Positions 10,362-23,375 of a stretch of DNA of 64,000 bases are shown one piece after another. Numbering within the stretch: the first letter of the stretch is position 1; every line of letters begins with the position of its first letter. The position numbers and the translations under genes are program-made. The notes below the pieces were generated by a model. The model was not told the origin of the DNA and did no database searches. It worked only from the letters and a program-made list of their open reading frames with translations. The DNA comes from Anolis sagrei (lineage: Eukaryota; Chordata; Lepidosauria; Squamata; Anolidae). The DNA lies in assembly GCF_037176765.1 (NCBI RefSeq), contig NC_090025.1:177242040-177306039 (forward strand), in the 5' to 3' direction.

Positions 10362-13300
10362 GTAAGAAAAGGCAGAGTATGGAGTGCCTCCTTTTAATTT
10401 TTAATCTCATAATACTTGGTCACAGAGAACCTCATATTTATATCAGGAGCAAATGCTGATTCCCAGAATGAAGTGTGCAAACCATTATTTTGTGCACATA
10501 CTTATTCTTAGACTTTATTACAATGACAGTATTTGTTGAAATATAGAATACAGTATGGGAATGGCATGTGTAGTTTCATCTATCCACATCTGACAAAATT
10601 TGTTATCTCTCAGAATTTTCTAAGGCATCCATGCAGTCCTATCATATAATTCTGCTGTAAGTTACCATAAAGATGAACTGGAGATCCTAGGATATCCTAG
10701 ATACCCTTGCAAGGAATTTTCTAGGTCCTCCAGTGCAACAGATGTTGTTGGCATCTTTTTAATTTATGTGCTTGCAATCCAACAATATTTGGATGACTGC
10801 ATGGTTCTCTGTTTAGAACCTTTAGAAGACACATTTCAGTGCATGCTATTTGCTCCTTTTTTTCCATCCATGTCCTCCCTTTTGGTTGAAAATCCTGTAG
10901 GGCATTGAAAGTGACACGAAAGGCTGAAATCCTGACCCCTCTTGGAGCACTGTATTACAACACAGGGAGATATGAAGATGCATTAAAGGTGTACAGGGAA
11001 GCAGCAGCACTTCAGCCATCCAACAAGGACACACGACTGGCCCTGGTGAGTGTGTGGATGGGCCTTTTCTGTTTCGCTTAATTCCATAGAACAGTAGTTG
11101 ATAGTTTTTAGTTTTGTACATACTAGTTTTGCTCAGACTTGGGACAGGTTGCTGAGAAGAAAATGTAGTTTACTGCAAGAGTGGGTGGGCAGAAGGCAGA
11201 TATGGATCTACAGTAGAGTCTTGCTTATCCAACCTTTGCTCATCCAACGTTCTGATTATCCAACGCAGTCTGCCTCCCGCCCAGATCCACTGCTGTTTCA
11301 ATACATTGTAATGTTTTGGTGCTAAATTCGTAAATACAATAATTACTACATAACATTACCATGTATTGAACTTCTTTTTCTGTCAATTTGCTGTAAAACA
11401 TTATGCTTTGGTTCTTAGTTTGTAAAATCATAATGTAATTTGACATTTAATAGGCTTTTCTGTAATCTGTCCTTATTTTCCAATTTTCGCTTATCCAATG
11501 TTCTGCTGGCCCGTTTATGTTATATAAGCGAGACTCTACTGTACTTGAAAATATCTGAATAGAGCAAAGATTTCTGAGTTCAATAAATTTAACAGTGTGT
11601 GTATGCACACCTTCAAGTTGCATTTGGCTTATGATGGGCCCCATAAATATTATTGGGTTTTCTTAAGCAAGGAATACTCAGAGGTGACTTTGCAAAATCC
11701 CTCCTCTGAAATACAGCCCATAGCACCTGGTATTTGTTGGCAGTCTCCCCAGCCAAGTACTAACCAGAACTGAGCTCCTTAGCGTCCAAGATCTGGTGCC
11801 TTTAGGATATTTAGTGTCATGTGTTTAACAATAGCAACAAAAAATGACTCCCTGCCTGTCCTAAATTAAACATTTGTAGTCAGAAAATTTAGAGATACCA
11901 GGAATAGAATTTAAGGAGCTGTGAGCTCCATTCAGTGCAATTACTGGAAACAAGTTCCTGAGTTCAAAAATGGTTCATTCTCGTTGTGTGCCTTTTGCAT
12001 TAAACTTGTCTTGTGGATCTCAAGGTTCTAATAAACACCTCACACTTGTAGCTTGCCCCGTCTTGAATTGCATGGAGAGCTCAGAGGGCGCTGAAACAGG
12101 CTTAATTTTAAAAGGAGTACTTTTAAAGAAAATGTCAAGTAGTAATATGCCTATAGTAATCCAAGGTGTGTCAACATCCCAGGTAATAGGCTATAATACT
12201 TTTTTGTAGGAGTGTATCTGAAGAACGTTACAAAAGAATATGCAATCTAGAATGTAAGTCTGTTAACCAATACAGCTAGAAATTAACATTTCTTTTGGGT
12301 TCTTGAAGACTTTCACTAACTGTCGGTTTATTTCTGGGCATAATTAAGAATGCTCAAATGTACTTTTCAAGGGCTTATGTCAGTTGCACCCATCTTGTTG
12401 CCCTCCAAATATATTGACCTACAACCATCATCATCAGGAGGTAGGAGAAGGAGATGGGCCTAGGTCTAGAGTATTAGAAAGGCAACTTTCTCTCACGCAA
12501 GGCCACTGAAGTGTTCATATCATTGTGTTTGGATTTTTGTGCCACTATCTTTTCAGGTGAAATAGATGTGTACTTGTGAAAGGGTAATCTCGTTGGTAGC
12601 ACATCAGCCAGTGAGGTTAGGCACTTCTTGATGGCTCATAGGCCATACTAAGTTGTTGTGTAAGACAGAATCTTTAACAATATTATAATTGGTGACAGAA
12701 AAGATGAGGCTTTACCTATTATTTGTCTGTACTTTGTGTAGGCTCAGGTTTTGGCAATGATGGGACAAACCAAGGAAGCTGAACAAATGACCAGCCATAT
12801 TGTGACTGAAGAGGCAGAGTGCCTGGAGTGCTACCGCCTTTTGTCAGCTATTTACAGCAAACAAGAGAATTACAATAAGGTACATGTGCCATTTTGATGA
12901 GAAAGCTTGTCTAATCAAGCCTTTGTTTGACTATCAGCTTGAGAGTCTTAAATGCATGGATAGACTTAAAGTTAGTCACTTGTTTCATGTTCCCTGTGCA
13001 TGTATAGTACTGTACTGTCATTAAGGGATGTTTCATAAAACCACAGAATTGTAGATTTCAAGAGTGCCAAAGTTCATCTAGTCCAACAATTTCCCTGGCA
13101 GATGGCCATCTGATCTCTTTTTTAAAGGTCAAAGTCAGTGGTTATCAACCTGTGCGTCCCCAGATGTTTTTGGTTTTCAACTCCCAGAAATCCTAACAGC
13201 TGGTAAACTGGCTGGGATTTCAGGGAGTTATAGGCCAAAACACCTGGGGACCCATAGGTTGAGAACCACTGCTCTAAGTAATAAAAGTGAGAAGAAGTCC

Positions 13301-16046
13301 ATTCCGTTGTTAAATATCTCTTACTAGTTTTTAGGTGGCTTCTCCTCCATGCAATTTGAATGGTAGAGAATGAGTTGTTGTTGTTGTTGTTTCTTCCATG
13401 TGACAGCCTTGAGATATTGGAAGATGATCCTTAAACATTTCTCATAAAAGTCACTTTGTGGACTCTTTATAATCTTAGTTGCCCCTCTAGAGACACCTAC
13501 TAGCTTGACTATATCCCTCTCACATCATAGCACCAGGAACAGACCCTACTTTTTGTCTTATCAGTGTGACAGAAAACAGACTCCTGCTATGTGTGGCTTC
13601 TCTTTTATCTTTCCATCAGTGGCCTGCCCTTTCCTTCTGTCCATGGGGCCACCATGCTCTGGCATAGCATTAAGGCAGTGGTGCAGAATATCACCTCTGA
13701 TGCTAAGTCAAGCTTTCTAGAGTTCCCCAGACAGCCATGACTGCTTCTAGAAAACACCACCATTTTAAGGTTTCCCGGCTTTGGGTGTTTCCCCATTCTA
13801 AAAAGTTAAAATGTCTTCCCAAAGGCTTTCTCGCTGATAGTAAGAGTATATAGACTACAATATGGTGGTATTTTGGTCCTTCTTCTTGACCTTTGGGCTT
13901 GCCAATCACTAGAATATCCCCCAGTACTGTAAAGTATTGTGTGACACAATTAAGATATAAACATTTTTGCATTAAGTAACTGTCAATATGTTATTTGAAT
14001 TCAAACAAGGCATGTTTATCTTTGTCTCTTTCTATGTGCCCAGGCACTTGAAGCCATAGACAAAGCTCTACAGCTGAAACCAAAGGACCCTAAAGTCATA
14101 TCAGAGCTCTTTTTCACTAAAGGAAATCAGCTAAGAGAGCAAAACCACTTGGACAAAGCTTTTGAGGTAAAAAGATAAACACAGTGTTAACATCATGGGA
14201 TTATCTTTGAATATATTTAGCACTCCTTTCGTTAAACATAACATGCTGCTCTATACATGCACAAAGCTCTGCACGTAAATATTTACAGTGTCAAGGATGT
14301 TTAAAAGGGAAAGTCATCCCTCTCCAGCCCTTGTCAACCCTGGGGATCCCTGTCTTGTGGTACGGCAACTTTTGTCACCTGCAACTGACATGCCCAATGA
14401 TAAGGAATTATGGGACTAGTAGTTCAGTAATTTCCAAAAGCCAACACTGTGAAAGTCTGCTATATTGTCCAGTTAAGATTTCTGTATTTAAAACACTACG
14501 TTTTAATTTTTAATTTTTACATTCTTACTAATTTAGAGCTATAAAGTGGCTGTAGACTTCAACCCAGAGCAAGCACAAGCCTGGATGAATATGGGAGGCA
14601 TTGAACATATCAAGGTCAGAAAATTCACTTGATTTGCATTTGTTTATGAAGCTCTTTATATAATGTTTTTGGGGAAAATGTTATTGTTTTTCTCTTACTG
14701 CTTTCATTCTCAGTTTCTTCATGGCCATTTGTGTCTACATAGACTCATTCTCAAGACCACATCATAATGATTCCTTTAGAAAGATGCATGACTTGTTATT
14801 CTAACACCAACATGTTCTTCCCCTTCAAAATGTTGTACCATCTTTGTCTGATGAAGAAGACTTTAAGCTTTGAAAGCCAACCTGATACATATTACCTCTT
14901 TTGATAATGGAGATCTCAGAGATAATAAGGATTTCAGAGAACCACTACAACTCTGGAGACCAAGGTTCAAATTTCCACTCAAATATGGAAACTCATTGGA
15001 AACCTTGGGCAAGTCACACATTCTCAGCCTTAGAGGAAGACAAAAGCAAACAACTCTGACCAATCTTGCCAAGAAAACCCTGTGCTGGGTTTGCCTTAGG
15101 GCAGTGGTTCTCAACTTGTGGGTCCCCAGATGTTTTGGCCTTCAATTCCCAGAAATCCTAACAGCTGGTAGACTGACTGGGGTTTCTGAGAGTTGTGGGC
15201 CTAAACACCTGGAGATCCACAGATTGAGAGCCACTGCCTTAGGTTCACTGCAAGCTGGAAACAACTGGAAGACACCAGAGCAATAAAAACCTCTCCACAA
15301 AGCATGGTTTTAATTTTATGAACAACCTTTGCTTTTTTATAGGACAGGAAACACAGTGAGGGAAGAAAGTTAGCCTGTTGGATTTGTGGTGTTGGACTGT
15401 GACTTTCAACCATACATGCTCTTATAGTTTGACCTATCACATAGGGTTATTATGAGGATAAAATGGGGTTTCAGTTTCTTGGAGGAAAGGTGGAATACAA
15501 ATATAACAAATGGCCTGTGGTGCCGCAATGGATTAAACCTTTGTGCTGCTGAACTACTGACCTGAAAGTTGGCAGTTCGAATCTGCGGGACAGGGTGAGC
15601 TCCCGCTGTTAGCCCTAGCTCCTGCCAACCTAGCAGTTCAAAGCATGCAAATGTGAATAGATAAATAGCTTTGGCAGGAAAAGGCAAAAAGACGCTGCAA
15701 GCAGTCTTGCCAGCCACACAACCAGAAGGTGACAACACAGGCTCCTTGCCTTGAAAATAGAGAACACCTCACCCAGAGTCAGAGATGAGCACTGCCCCCA
15801 GAAGCTGGAAATGAAAGGAGAAGCCTTTGCCTTGTTTGTGTGTTGTGTGTCTCATTGTATGCGATTGTAAGGCATTGGATATTTACCTATGTCTGCTGTA
15901 ATCCGCTCTGAGTCCTCTAGGGGAGAAGGGAGGAATGTAAATAAAGTGTATTATTATTATTATTATTATTTGATACACAACAAGATTAGTACACAGCAAA
16001 CAAGATCACTATGCTACCTTTTGTATTTCATCACACACCAGACACC

Positions 16047-16083
<37 letters not shown>

Positions 16084-16404
16084 GAATAACTGACAAAGAT
16101 AAATATAAATGACATCAATAACCAGAAGTTCTGGGCTTTTGGGACATCCATATGGAAGAGGTTGAGATAATAATGGGGCATTTAACTGATATGATTTCAA
16201 CAAAATAGAAGATGCCACTAATGCTTTGGTTCTTTTCCTTCTTTCCTCTTCTTGGCTTTCTTTTTGCAGGGTAACTATATCACTGCAAGGAACTATTATG
16301 AGAAAGCTTTACAGCTCGTTCCAAACAGCAAGTTGCTGAAAGAGAATTTGGCTAAACTGGATCGCTTGGAGAAACGGCTGCAGAATGTCCAAGAGAGAAC
16401 ATAA
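10226..16404 (+). CDS. TMTC1: TMTC1 C-terminal coding region, last six exons (partial gene)
   Basis: TMTC1 is an ER membrane protein with an N-terminal multi-membrane-span region and C-terminal TPR repeats; the TMTC family is linked to O-mannosylation of cadherins (family knowledge). Only the final 250 codons are present, in exons 10226-10361, 10901-11045, 12742-12879, 14044-14166, 14537-14614 and 16270-16404. All junctions are AG/GT and all phases fit, so the joined frame is open to TAA at 16402-16404. Repeated TPR signatures are visible, such as YYNTGRYEDALKVYREA and LDKAFESYKVAVDFNPEQA, and the protein ends KLDRLEKRLQNVQERT. The sequence agrees with remembered human TMTC1, and the next gene downstream is OVCH1 as in human. 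The membrane part lies outside the window to the left. No defect was seen. Confidence 0.93.
10901..11045 (+). CDS. TMTC1: TMTC1 exon: TPR repeat
   Basis: Acceptor ctgtag, donor gtgagt; 145 bases. It encodes ALKVTRKAEILTPLGALYYN and onward to NKDTRLAL. The first base completes the Arg codon split from the previous exon. Confidence 0.93.
11211..11541. mobile_element. pogo/Tigger-like MITE (331 bp)
   Basis: TIRs CAGTAGAGTCTTGCTTATCC / ATAAGCGAGACTCTACTG are flanked by TA (11209-11210, 11542-11543). The interior shares tgctaaattcgtaaatac with the other three copies. It lies in a TMTC1 intron. Confidence 0.86.
12742..12879 (+). CDS. TMTC1: TMTC1 exon: TPR repeat
   Basis: Acceptor tgtag, donor gtacat; 138 bases, 46 whole codons. 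It encodes AQVLAMMGQTKEAEQM and onward to LSAIYSKQENYNK. Confidence 0.93.
13038..13125 (-). mobile_element. CR1-like 3' fragment, antisense
   Basis: cacagaattgtagatttcaa then catctagtccaacaatttcc matches the antisense CR1 3' end in diverged form. Confidence 0.5.
13136..13271. mobile_element. hAT MITE (136 bp)
   Basis: TIRs cagtggttatcaacctg / ggttgagaaccactg. The flanks gtcaaagt and ctctaagt match at 6 of 8 bases, a worn target duplication. Same family as 3670 and 15102. Confidence 0.8.
14044..14166 (+). CDS. TMTC1: TMTC1 exon: TPR repeat
   Basis: Acceptor cag, donor gtaaaa; 41 codons. It encodes ALEAIDKALQLKPKDPKVIS and ends LDKAFE, the start of the next TPR helix. Confidence 0.93.
14537..14614 (+). 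CDS. TMTC1: TMTC1 exon: TPR repeat (26 codons)
   Basis: A short exon with acceptor tttag and donor gtcaga. It encodes SYKVAVDFNPEQAQAWMNMG followed by GIEHIK, continuing the TPR helix begun in the previous exon. Confidence 0.92.
15102..15236. mobile_element. hAT MITE (135 bp)
   Basis: TIRs cagtggttctcaacttg / agattgagagccactg, with flanking ccttaggg and ccttaggt (7 of 8 identical). In a TMTC1 intron. Confidence 0.82.
15510..15975 (+). mobile_element. tRNA-derived SINE with L2-like tail and ATT repeat
   Basis: A box (gtggtgccgcaatggattaaacc) and B box (gttcgaatc, 15575-15583) form a tRNA-like head. The tail runs gctctgagtcctctagggg to aataaagtg(tta)n, like the L2 3' end, which suggests mobilisation by L2 machinery. 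Confidence 0.82.
15976..16085 (-). repeat. LINE 3' fragment with ATT microsatellite
   Basis: acacaacaagattagtacac and onward matches 41480-41530, followed by a run of ATT from 16049. It is probably the antisense end of another LINE family; the name is not certain. Confidence 0.5.
16270..16404 (+). CDS. TMTC1: TMTC1 terminal coding exon
   Basis: Acceptor ttgcag. It encodes GNYITARNYYEKALQLVPNS and ends NVQERT before TAA at 16402-16404. This is the last TPR and the C-terminal tail. Confidence 0.93.
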   Translation, partial: GNYITARNYYEKALQLVPNSKLLKENLAKLDRLEKRLQNVQERT

Positions 16405-17720
16405 CAGGGCTACCACAATAAATGTATGCCTCCTCGTGATGAGCAAGTGCTGTAGAAAACCACCGTTTTCCTTCAAGACAGTGACCAACTGAAAGGAGCT
16501 ATAGGTGCATTGGAGAACCAAAATAAGAGGGATGTCTATGGGAATGGTACTTAAGCAGCCAAAGCTAATGGGATCCTCCTGCTATTGGTCTCTAGATATG
16601 CTGTCACATGGGTGAAGACCTGATCATAATCCAGATTGCTGCTTAGATGGATTTGCCTTATACTCCTTTCTTCAACATTTATAGAGGGAATGCTTCTATA
16701 TCTCAGACTCTTTCAAAAAATGGGCACTGGGATGATGGTTGGAAGTGAACAAATGGTGTGATTCACTGAGGGCTGAATAGGATGGTCTTCTTGGTTCAGT
16801 CTTGCTATAGGAACACTTTACCAGAATGGGCATCAGGACTGAGTACCTGGATAGCCAAGAAGGTAGTTGCCACAATCAATGAGAAACAGTTGGAAGAGGC
16901 TGCGGTAGCCATAGCTGAAGAAAACAGCAGCCATCTTAAGTCTTCTTGGTGATTATTCTTGTAAGACCTAGGAAATCATATAGTCCATCGCCAGGATGGA
17001 AATTCATACATCTTAATTTTCTGCCAAGTATTTTGATCATGAGCGTGATTCCTGAAAAAGAAGCCCTGAATTCAAAACATTGTTTTGTGGTGTTTGTATA
17101 CAAGTTATCACACCAGAGGTTGGAGTTTAGAGTTGTTTCTTTCCTCAAAGTAAGAAGTTTTCTTTGCTGAAAACAGATTCATTGGATGGCATCTCTACAA
17201 ATTGCTCAAGCACTTCAGATCATTTCAGTAATGTTAGCGGGTTGTAGTTTCTCTTTTAAAAATAATTATGTTACTCAAAACATAGGAACCATGCACATGG
17301 GATTTCCCCTGCTCACCCACAGATCTTGTGTTACTTTAGAGACTGATCAGGAGAGGCTCCTGCGTTGGGAGAGGAGCTTTTGAGGGATGGCACAAAGGCT
17401 TCTGTGAGAAGAAGGCTTAAGAAAGCCCCTGAGCACATTGAACCTTCCTTAGTGGCCTTTGTACACTGGCGCCAATTGGGGGTTTCTGGGAGATCTAGTG
17501 TGGAAATGATTTTTTTAAGGTCACTTGATATATGAGACTTGGGGAAACAAGTGAGGAAAGGGATTTTAGAGATATCTTTTCTTTTTGACATTTAGAAATG
17601 TTATTCCCCCTTTTCTCCACAAAACAAATATATGAGAGAGAAGAGAGTTCGTATTACCGAGTTTGAGTATTTCATATTTGAGTGTTATTTATTGAACATA
17701 ATAAAAATGTCATATATTTC
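16405..17720 (+). other. TMTC1: TMTC1 3' UTR
   Basis: About 1.3 kb of AT-rich sequence without recognised repeats follows the stop codon and runs to a canonical AATAAA at 17700-17705. The cleavage site itself is inferred as roughly 15-20 bases after the signal. An earlier AATAAA at 16417-16422 is only 13 bases past the stop and is unlikely to be the main site. Confidence 0.65.
17700..17705 (+). promoter_or_regulatory. TMTC1: Polyadenylation signal AATAAA for TMTC1
   Basis: Canonical hexamer in AT-rich sequence, with T-rich sequence (catatatttcacttttctctg) beginning just downstream. It is the best candidate for the TMTC1 transcript end before a CR1 fragment begins near 17925. Confidence 0.6.
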
Positions 17721-17924
17721 ACTTTTCTCTGTGAGGAAAAATTAGGTGGTTTGTTTCATAACTGGAAAAGTAGCTGAACACGTGGCTGTTGCTCTTTATT
17801 TTTATGAAGTTGGAGAAGGTAGCAACCACGAGTTGATGGGGGAATGTATATTAAATTACTCTGTTGGTATTCCTAGAGCACTCAGATGCCTCCAGTGATT
17901 GATGCATTCTTCTTCTCTTAACTC

Positions 17925-18062
17925 TCCTTCTTTGGAGGCTTTTAAATAAAGGCTGGATGGGCATCTGTCAGGGCTGCTTTGAATGTGATTTTCCTGCTTC
18001 TTGGCAGAGGCTTGGACTGGATGGCCCACAAGATCTCATCCAACTCTATGATTCTATGAAAC
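17925..18062 (+). mobile_element. CR1 LINE 3' end
   Basis: ggcttggactggatggccca then tccaactctatgattctatg is the characteristic CR1 3' terminus ending in ATTCTATG. It lies just beyond the TMTC1 poly(A) region. Confidence 0.8.
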
Positions 18063-19405
18063 AAAGTGGCAGCCTACTCAAATAAGGATTCATTCAAGAG
18101 CTCAGCTGTCATGTTCATTGACTTGGATTATGATCCTCCATAAACATAGCTAATGCATGTTGAGTTGTGTCAATGGATAATTCTGACTACTGCTGTTCCT
18201 AATCGCTCACCATCAACCATGTTTGGTGGAGAGAATGGGAACTATAGTCTATCATATGGAGGGCAACGGTTTGGAGCAGGCTCTTGTGGGATTTCTGTCC
18301 GTGAGTAAATATTGAAGACCATTTACAATCTGATAACATATCAAAACATGCATATGAATACTAAATTAATCTCCATTTGTATTTCTTGCCAAGTAATGAA
18401 GAAATTCTTACCACACTTCTAGAAATCTGGGGAATAGTTAATGACACTTGGCAGGACCATACCTCGCTAATCCATTTGGTAACTATAAGCCTGCACATAC
18501 TCATGGCTGCTGTAGGAGGTGGTGGTGGGGGGGGGGGGCACTTTGGTGAAACTTGAATTAAATTTCAAATGCCTGAGGCCATCCTAGAATAGCAAAGTCG
18601 GGGCTCTCAATATTTTTGGATGGTTCTGGAGACAGATTTTTGTTGTGCAGTCACTTTGCTTGATTAATTGAATTCCCCAGGAAATTCAGACTAGGGGTGT
18701 AAATCTTTACTTATTTTGTTTTAGTGTGCGAGAATAATGTAAAAAAAAAGGCTGCCGAATGAGATTACAAAAGTTTTTGTGCATTCTCTAAGAGGTTGCA
18801 TTTGGTAAGACAAGCCTCTCAACATTTTTGCACATTTCTTTCCATGAAATATGGTGATTTTGCACAAAATCCAATAAGGCAACAAGAAAAAGATACTGGT
18901 CTCTTGCTGTTGTGCAAGGGTGAAAGGTCTTATGATTGCCTTGTTTTCTTCATTCCATCAAGATGAAAAAATTGTGATTTCTTTTCAATATCCCTGGTTT
19001 TGACAGTGAAACCTTCCATCTGTAATGCTTCATATTTTGTAATTTTTTTTAAGGGGGGGAGAGTATCTTGCCACATCAAACTTTTAAAGGGAAGAATAGC
19101 TTTATAATGCCTTTTGATTGGTACCACTAGGAAGCCACCTGGACGCATTCTTTATCGAGGAAAAATAAGTTTACTTTGAGTGGCCTTAATTGTTAAGTAA
19201 TGTTACCTGGTGAAATAAGAGCTGGGAGATCTGAGGGAGAACAAGCTTTGTGTTTACTGTGCCAGCACATTATGTGTTAGCCTGACTTATTCATCTGCAA
19301 AATAGATAATAGTATTTTATAGGAACATTGTGATGGAATACAAGAAAAAGGTAAGCCACATAACATATTAAAACTGCGATGTACATCAGGAATGATGGTG
19401 TATAC

Positions 19406-19771
19406 CAGTGGTTCCCAAACTTTTTTTGAACAGAGACCACTTTGACTAGGGACTACTCTCCAACATTAGTACCAAAAGGGTTACGAATCAAATTTTGGTC
19501 AACTTTTCAGTTTGGTTATTTGGGGTGCTGATTCAGAAAATTGCATTAGATAGACCACATCAGCTCTAATTTCTGACACAGAACATATGCTATCCAGTAG
19601 TCACCATCTGCTCGCCCCCCAAAAAATATATTTTATAAGCCTCAGCACTATAAGAGGGTTTCGCAAGACCAGTCACTCTCGTTGCAACGGTGTAGTAATG
19701 GTGAGGTTGTGATCATATTTTAGTTCTTGCAGACCACTGGTGGTCCACGGACCACAGGTTGGGAGCCACTG
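19406..19771. mobile_element. hAT MITE, 'GGACCAC' family (366 bp)
   Basis: TIRs cagtggttcccaaac / ggttgggagccactg. The flanks gtgtatac and gtatatac are 7 of 8 identical. It shares its interior with 29631-30073 and 27004-27203. Confidence 0.82.
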
Positions 19772-22409
19772 GTATATACAGATAAAGGTTTAGTTACTGC
19801 AAGGGGTGGAGTACTTACTTTATTTAACTTTTTCATATCACCCCAAACTTTGGTAATAGGTGGTGTAGAAATCAGCAGAAAGTCTTTGCATGTTAAAGTG
19901 ATCAAACCATGACTAAGACCTACCATATCATCCACATTTGTTGAGCATGTTAAATAGTGTGGTTTATTTCCTTTTAAAGTACAGCCCATGGAGTATAAAT
20001 ATTCCAAGTAAAATTATTGTGGCAAACACAGCATAACTTCCTGGTAGTTTGTGCAGCTAAGCTGATATCCAATGGACATTAACACAGGTTTTATATGGGT
20101 TTACCAAAAGCACGTTTGTGCCTTTCTCATGTTGTGGATGTGCATGCCTGAAAGGTAGAAATGTAGTTTTAAAAGGTGTTTGCATTTCTCATTATTTTAA
20201 ATCAATTTAAAACAATGCAGGAATGTTAGCTGTAAGAATGTGGATTTACAACTATGTATGTTTCAATCTTCCCGGTTTTTTTTTCCTTTACATACTTCCT
20301 TAACAGTTGCCCATCCAAATCCTAGTCTTATTTACTTTGAAGTTATATACATAATCTGTGGTATACATGCAAAAATGTAGTGTTGCCTGAGCCCTTGCCA
20401 ATTCTAAACCATCCCACTTCTCTGTATTCTTTCCTGACATCACCCTCTTGTCCCGACTATGGATTACACATCAGGATACACTTGTTTCTTTAAGAATGAT
20501 AGTTTTTAATGATCTTCATCATCATAGGCTTTGCTATAACCTGTAAAGCATGATTTTCTTCTGAAATTCTTTGACGTGTTCCATTATTCAACATATGTTT
20601 GCAACATGATCCCTTGTGCCTCTTCCTTCCCTTAACCCAGTTCTGACATCTGGCATTTCCCACTCTATATATGGTAGAGGTTGTTGTTGTAGCATTTTGA
20701 GATCACTGGGTGCATGGAGGATTAATAGGATTAATTCCACTCTAATCTAGAGGGTCACCCTATATGTAAAAGCTCTACAGATCAGGAGCTACATCTTATT
20801 TGGCATCTAGAAAATTCATCTTATTTGGACCCTGGAACTGCTTCAAATATCATTACTGTTTAGACACAGGAAGGCTTGAAATGGTCATTACATGTTTTCT
20901 ACTCTTTGATTGCTATATAGTCTTAATTGGCAGTTGCTCTCTAGCATCTCATGCAGTAGTTTTTCCATCACTTGTCGTTTATGTGTGCCTTCAAATCCTT
21001 TGTCAGCTTTTGGTGATCTCATGAATTTCACAGGGTTTTCTCATGCAAGGAATCCTTAGAATAGCTTTTGCCAGTTCCTTTCTCTGAAATATAGCCTACA
21101 TCGCTTTGCATTCATTAACAATCTTTCATCTAAGTACCACCCGGAGCTCACCCTGCTTCGCTTCCAAGATCAATGGGATCTGATGCCGTTTGGGGTATTT
21201 AGGCTTGTTACAGGGCCTTTAAAAATAGAAGCATCAGAAATTGAATTTGTGGTCTTCTGCACAGAAACATGTGCTGTCCCAATGCAGCAGATGCAAACTG
21301 GCCATCATAGGAAGAAATACAAGGCCTCTGATGGCCACTATGGCCCTGTTTCTAGCAGCAGATTATGACAATAGCATAGCATATGGCAGTATAAAACGTA
21401 GAAAACCAATGTGCTCCATGACCATGATACCATGAAAAATATGATGTTGTTTCCAATATTATGCCTAAAAGCTCTAATCTATACAGTTTGTAATTCAAAT
21501 CCTTTGAAAAGGATTTGAATTCCTTGCTTTTGTTTTGGGCTCCAGCCCCCTGAATTTCTCCAACAGTCATGTGGGCAAAATAATTCTGGGAGTTGCCATT
21601 CGGAAAGAAACTTTTCCAAGCTTTGCTGAGAATTCACCAAAGCCCTTGCATGTTTTGACACTTGTTTGCCTTGCACTGTGTATTTGACTTATTGCACATT
21701 TGCTTTTCATCTGTGAAAACCGATCCTTGGGGGATGTGTATTTTTTGGCTTGGGAGAAAATGCAATAGTCAACCATCTGCTTTCATGTGCACTTAGCAAC
21801 AAGCAGCATCAAGATCACTTGCTTTGGCTTATTAATGGTTTTTGACAAGTATCAGTGTTCACTGCAAATACATGCTGAGCTTCCTTGTGATGTCCATATA
21901 GGATTTGTCAGGAATTCGTTTTTGAGAGTGATCTCTGGATCATGATCTCTTGCTTCTCAAAACATGTGAGAAATAACTGCTGAAACAAACTTCCAGAACT
22001 CAATTTCACTAAACAGGCTTTTGTTGCTTAGCTGTAGTGTTTCTGTCTTTGCATCTCTTTCCCCCTTAATTTAAAGGATTGCTTATTTTTGCTTAATAAA
22101 TGCACAATTTAGCAGTGGGATGTATATCCGTGATAACAGGATTTGGAGAGTCCTTTATTTTCTTTGCCAACTTATGAATAAATTTTACTTACAAAAGTTA
22201 TGATCAAAGATGACTTTCAACAAAGCAGATGTATATAAATGTCTATTTTATATAAAAATGAAAAATGTGTTGTGTTTTTCTTTTGTCTGTTTGCTTTTGC
22301 ATGAATGCGAAGAGTGGTATGGTTGACTCTTTCACTGTAGCGCTAATGTGTGTTTGCATCTGTTCATGAGAGAAACAAAAATGGTGCAACATGCTTTGTG
22401 TGCATGCAT

Positions 22410-22432
22410 ACACACACACACACACACACACT
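22410..22432 (+). repeat. (CA)n microsatellite
   Basis: An uninterrupted acac run following catgcata. Confidence 0.9.
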
Positions 22433-23100
22433 TATTTACAACCAGTGACTAGCACCAAAAAATGTACAAACGTCAGAATAAGAACATATATATTTCGATA
22501 TTAAGAAACAATGTCAAAAGCAAAGTTAAAACCCAGTACTGAATATGATAGCTAAAACAGTAGATTCCACTGGATCCACGTTTTGTGTAAACTCCAACAT
22601 TATTGGACTGATACTCCCATAAGTCTTAGTCTACATTGCTGGTGTTTAAGATTGCTAGACGTCCAACAATCACACAAATCACATAAAATTGCAAACATTG
22701 GTATCCAAAGAAGATATTTGAAAACACTGGATTGTTTCCAATAGTGTCCACCTGCCATCAAAATAGATACCACCAATGGAATAGATTTCCCATCCATAGA
22801 ACCATCAAATCTGCTTCAGAGGGCAGGGGACCCCCCAGAGAAGACTGAGCTGCAGAAGGAAGAGAGCAAGGGGAACTCACATGACACAAACAGAACTCTA
22901 TGTAATAACAGGTAATGGCTCATTGCTACCACATTTTGACCTTGTACCCCAGAAATCATGTTTTCATGAGCATCCTAAAAAGGATAATTAATGGATCTAA
23001 TTATGCTTCTGTGACATAGCATTTCAAAATGAAGGTGCCACTTTGGTTTTTTAATTGCAAACCAAGCTAACACAGTTGGGTCATGAAGAGGACTTCATCA

Positions 23101-23375
23101 AGATTTTTTTTTCCATGTCAGGAGCGACTTGAGAAACTGCAAACCGCTTCTGGTGTGAGAGAATTGGCTGTCTGCAAGGATGTTGCCCAGGGGATGCCCA
23201 GATTTTTTTTGATGTGTTACCATCCTTGTGGGAGACTTCCCTCATGTCCCCGCATGGGGAGAGGGAGCTGACAGAGGGAGCTCATCCGCGCTCTCCCCAG
23301 ATTCGAACCTCTGACATGTCTTCAGTCCTGCTGGCACAGGGATTTAACCCATTGCACCATTGGGGGCTCATCAAG
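23101..23375 (-). mobile_element. tRNA-derived SINE, second family, antisense
   Basis: It starts ttttttttccatgtcaggag and ends tttaacccattgcaccattg, the complement of an A box; gattcgaacct is the complement of a B box. Same family as 36972 and 49768. Confidence 0.8.

Noticed and set aside
15511-15590. tRNA-like A and B boxes (also at 33385-33451, 34540, 23330, 37190)
   Set aside because: They belong to SINE heads with SINE bodies and tails; no cloverleaf tRNA gene is present.
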